Of a stretch of 44,124 nt of DNA, positions 41,421-44,124 are shown piece after piece. A program made the translations under genes and the position numbers. Every line of letters starts with the position of its first letter. The stretch's first letter is position 1. The stretch comes from Ferruginibacter sp. Lineage in GTDB: Bacteria; Bacteroidota; Bacteroidia; Chitinophagales; Chitinophagaceae. The DNA lies in NCBI GenBank assembly GCA_025352625.1, contig JANXSR010000417.1, positions 1-44,124 on the forward strand. Direction: 5' to 3'. The notes beneath the pieces were generated by a model. It was given only the letters and a program-made list of their open reading frames with translations, had not been told where the DNA came from and did no database searches.

Positions 41421-44102
41421 TCACACGTCGTCCTCTTCATCTTCATCAACAAAAATCTCATGGCCGGTTCCTTCTTTCCATTCATCTTTTTTTACTTCGC
41501 AACCACCTATTAGGTCTGCCACCAGTGAGGTCCAGCCTGTTTGGTGACTTGCGCCTAACCCCCTGCCGGTATCACCATGAAAATATTCGTAAAACAATAC
41601 CAGCTCTTCGTTACCCGGTTTTTTATAAAACCAGTTTTGATCACCGTTTAATTTACGTTCGCCTTTTCCATTCAACGCCAGCAGGCTCACAATTCTTTCT
41701 GTTAATACTTTTGAAACATCTACCAGGTTTAACATATTGCCAGTTCCCACAGGACATTCCACTTTCAGGTTGTCGCCATAAAATTCGCCATACTTTTTTA
41801 TTGAGCGAATAATGAGATAGTTGATGGGCATCCACACGGGGCCACGCCAGTTGCTGTTGCCACCAAAAAGGTTGCTGGTTGAGTCACCGGGATCGTATTG
41901 AATTTCATATTTGGTTCCCTGGATTGTTACCGAGTAAGGATGTGCTGCATGGTATTTTGAAAGTGCCCTGATGCCACCGTCTGATAAAAATTCGTCTTCA
42001 TTCAGCATACGGTTCAGCAAATGAATCAGCCTGTCTTTTTTAACCAGGGAAATCAATATTTCTTCCCCATCACCATGTTCTTCGTTAGGCCAAAAACGGT
42101 CATTCTTTTGCCTGTAATTTTCAAACCACTCAATGCGTTTTTTAAAATCGGGCAGGCGTTTAAATACTTCGGTATCCATTATGCTTACTGCAAACAAACC
42201 GGTTAAACCTACGATGCTTTGTATACGCAATGGCATGGGGTCAGCACCTGCTATACGCAAGGCATCATAATAAAATTTATCTTCTTCATTCCAAAGGCTA
42301 TGGCTATTGAGCGCTTCTGCAATCAATACAAAATGCTCAAAAAATTTGGTGGCCATGTCTTCAAACGCAATATCATGTTTGGCTATTTCCAGCGCCATAT
42401 CCATCATGTTCAACGCATACATACCCATCCAACTGGTGCCATCGGCTTGCTCCAGTTGCATATCGTCGCTTAGGTTATGACTACGGTTAAAAACGCCAAT
42501 ATTATCAAGCCCCAAAAAGCCTCCTTCAAAAATGTTATTGCCATTGCGGTCTTTTCGGTTGATCCACCAGGTAAAATTGATGAGCAATTTTTGAAATACT
42601 TTTTTAAGAAAATTAATATCCCCCGTGCCACAGGTTTCTTTTTCAATGCGATATACTTCCAATGCCGACCAAGCATGCACCGGCGGATTAACATCACTGA
42701 AATTCCATTCGTATGCAGGTAATTGTCCATCTGGTTTCATGTACCATTCACGCATCATTAGCAGCAACTGGTTTTTGGCAAATTCAGGGTCTACCATCAC
42801 CAGGGAGATACAATGAAAAGCAAGGTCCCATGCGGCATACCAGGGATACTCCCACTTGTCAGGCATAGCAATTACATCCTGGTTTTTTAAATGTGTCCAG
42901 TCATTATTGCGGCCTGTTTTTTTGCCATCATTTACAGGCGTAATGCCATCGCTTGTATTGAGCCATCGTTCCACATCGTAATGGTAATATTGTTTGCTCC
43001 ATAACATGCCTGCCAATGCTTTGCGCTGAATGTTCCTCAGGTCGTCGGATATATTATCGGGCAGAATAGTCTTGTAAAAATCATCGGCTTCCTTTTTTCG
43101 AATAGTAAATAAATTTTTGAAGCCATTGGTAAAGGGTTTGTCATCAGCCCTGCTGGTGAGCCTGCAATAAATAGTTTTTGTTTCGCCACCTTTAACCGAT
43201 AATTTATAAACCGGCGAAAACTTAGTGCCTTCTTTTTTAGCCCGTAATTTTTTTATATTGGTACCATCAATAATGGCATCATGAAAAGCATCTTTTACAA
43301 AAGGAGTTTCATTAGCTACGCCGGTTGTTTTTTGCTGGTTGGTTTCGTTTTCTGTAAACAGGCAATCATCAGGATACTGAAAATAAAAATAATAACTACC
43401 CAACCTTCGGTGATATGCTTTTACCGCTGTTTTGCTTAGCCAGGTAAGTGTTGGCTTTGGTTCATCGGGCGTGTAGGCCCAGCGGTTGTAAAACCACAGG
43501 GTAGGCAATACTGTTATGGGAGCCGTTTTTGTACCCCTGTTGGTAATGTCAATTTTAATATAAATATCCTGCGGATTTTGTTTTGCATAGGTAATGTTTA
43601 TATCAAAATATTCATCCTTGTCAAATACGCCGGTATCCAGTATTTCATATTCAGGATCAACCATAGTGCGGCCACGGTTGGTAGCTTTAAGATCTTCATA
43701 CGGAAATTCATTCTGCGGATATTTGTATAAATATTCCATGTAATAATGGGTAGGAATATTATCTTGATAGTAATACAATTCCTTTACATCTTCTCCATGA
43801 TTACCCTCGTAATTACCCAGCCCAAAAAGCCGCTCTTTTAAAATTTTATCTTTGCCATTCCAAAATGCTACAGCAAAGCAAAGGTTCTGAAAATAATCAG
43901 AGATGCCTGCAATGCCATCTTCGCCCCAGCGATAGGTTCTAAAGTGCGACTGGTCGAAAGGGAGGTATCCCCAGGCATCGCCATGATACCCGTAATCTTC
44001 TCTTACAGTGCCCCATTGCCTTTCGCTTAAATATGGGCCCCATTGCTCAAGGGGAATAGGCTTTTTATAGTTAACTGCTAACCGCTGGTGTTCTGCTGAC
44101 AT
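41421..44102 (-). CDS. MGH1-like / GH63-related glycoside hydrolase
   Basis: 893 aa; LSERQWGTVREDYGYHGDAWGYLPFDQSHFRTYRWGEDGIAGISD, WYAAWDLAFHCISLVMVDPEFAKNQLLLMMREWYMKPDGQLPAYEWNFSDVNPPVHAWS, NLFGGNSNWRGPVWMPINYLIIRSI motifs. Confidence 0.88.
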   Translation of the reverse strand: MSAEHQRLAVNYKKPIPLEQWGPYLSERQWGTVREDYGYHGDAWGYLPFDQSHFRTYRWGEDGIAGISDYFQNLCFAVAFWNGKDKILKERLFGLGNYEGNHGEDVKELYYYQDNIPTHYYMEYLYKYPQNEFPYEDLKATNRGRTMVDPEYEILDTGVFDKDEYFDINITYAKQNPQDIYIKIDITNRGTKTAPITVLPTLWFYNRWAYTPDEPKPTLTWLSKTAVKAYHRRLGSYYFYFQYPDDCLFTENETNQQKTTGVANETPFVKDAFHDAIIDGTNIKKLRAKKEGTKFSPVYKLSVKGGETKTIYCRLTSRADDKPFTNGFKNLFTIRKKEADDFYKTILPDNISDDLRNIQRKALAGMLWSKQYYHYDVERWLNTSDGITPVNDGKKTGRNNDWTHLKNQDVIAMPDKWEYPWYAAWDLAFHCISLVMVDPEFAKNQLLLMMREWYMKPDGQLPAYEWNFSDVNPPVHAWSALEVYRIEKETCGTGDINFLKKVFQKLLINFTWWINRKDRNGNNIFEGGFLGLDNIGVFNRSHNLSDDMQLEQADGTSWMGMYALNMMDMALEIAKHDIAFEDMATKFFEHFVLIAEALNSHSLWNEEDKFYYDALRIAGADPMPLRIQSIVGLTGLFAVSIMDTEVFKRLPDFKKRIEWFENYRQKNDRFWPNEEHGDGEEILISLVKKDRLIHLLNRMLNEDEFLSDGGIRALSKYHAAHPYSVTIQGTKYEIQYDPGDSTSNLFGGNSNWRGPVWMPINYLIIRSIKKYGEFYGDNLKVECPVGTGNMLNLVDVSKVLTERIVSLLALNGKGERKLNGDQNWFYKKPGNEELVLFYEYFHGDTGRGLGASHQTGWTSLVADLIGGCEVKKDEWKEGTGHEIFVDEDEEDDV

Positions 44103-44124
44103 TCTTTTAAATTATAAGCCTGCG

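Overview
This ~44 kb window looks like chromosome from a Bacteroidota bacterium, probably near Chitinophagaceae (inferred from TAnnTTTG-type promoters, an LpxC-FabZ fusion, PorX and GGGP-synthase-like genes). Most of it is housekeeping. It includes a RelA/SpoT C-terminus (truncated by the window edge), acyl-CoA dehydrogenase, PorX, lpxD-lpxC/fabZ-lpxA, alanine dehydrogenase, tsaE, a copper-type P-ATPase, recQ, ruvB, a LytS/LytTR pair, an MbnP/MbnH-like pair, arfB, a flippase, an OYE-family oxidoreductase, GH97, an M16 peptidase and a GH63-like enzyme. No rRNA, tRNA, CRISPR array or IS transposase was found. The most interesting region is ~32.9-34.7 kb. There a DUF1016/YhcG-type PD-(D/E)XK nuclease gene sits between two ~93% identical copies (13 differences over 188 bp) of the 3' end of the upstream OYE gene. 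A 24-bp direct repeat brackets the nuclease gene, and its right copy ends exactly at the duplication junction. One repeat copy also forms a 20-bp-arm hairpin with an inverted copy. Inside the nuclease gene are three palindromes spaced exactly 30 bp (10 codons) apart, and a fourth palindrome with related arms lies upstream of its start. This looks like a minimal mobile nuclease cassette that inserts with long target duplication or 3'-end replacement. All calls come from reading the sequence and the supplied ORFs; no database search was run.
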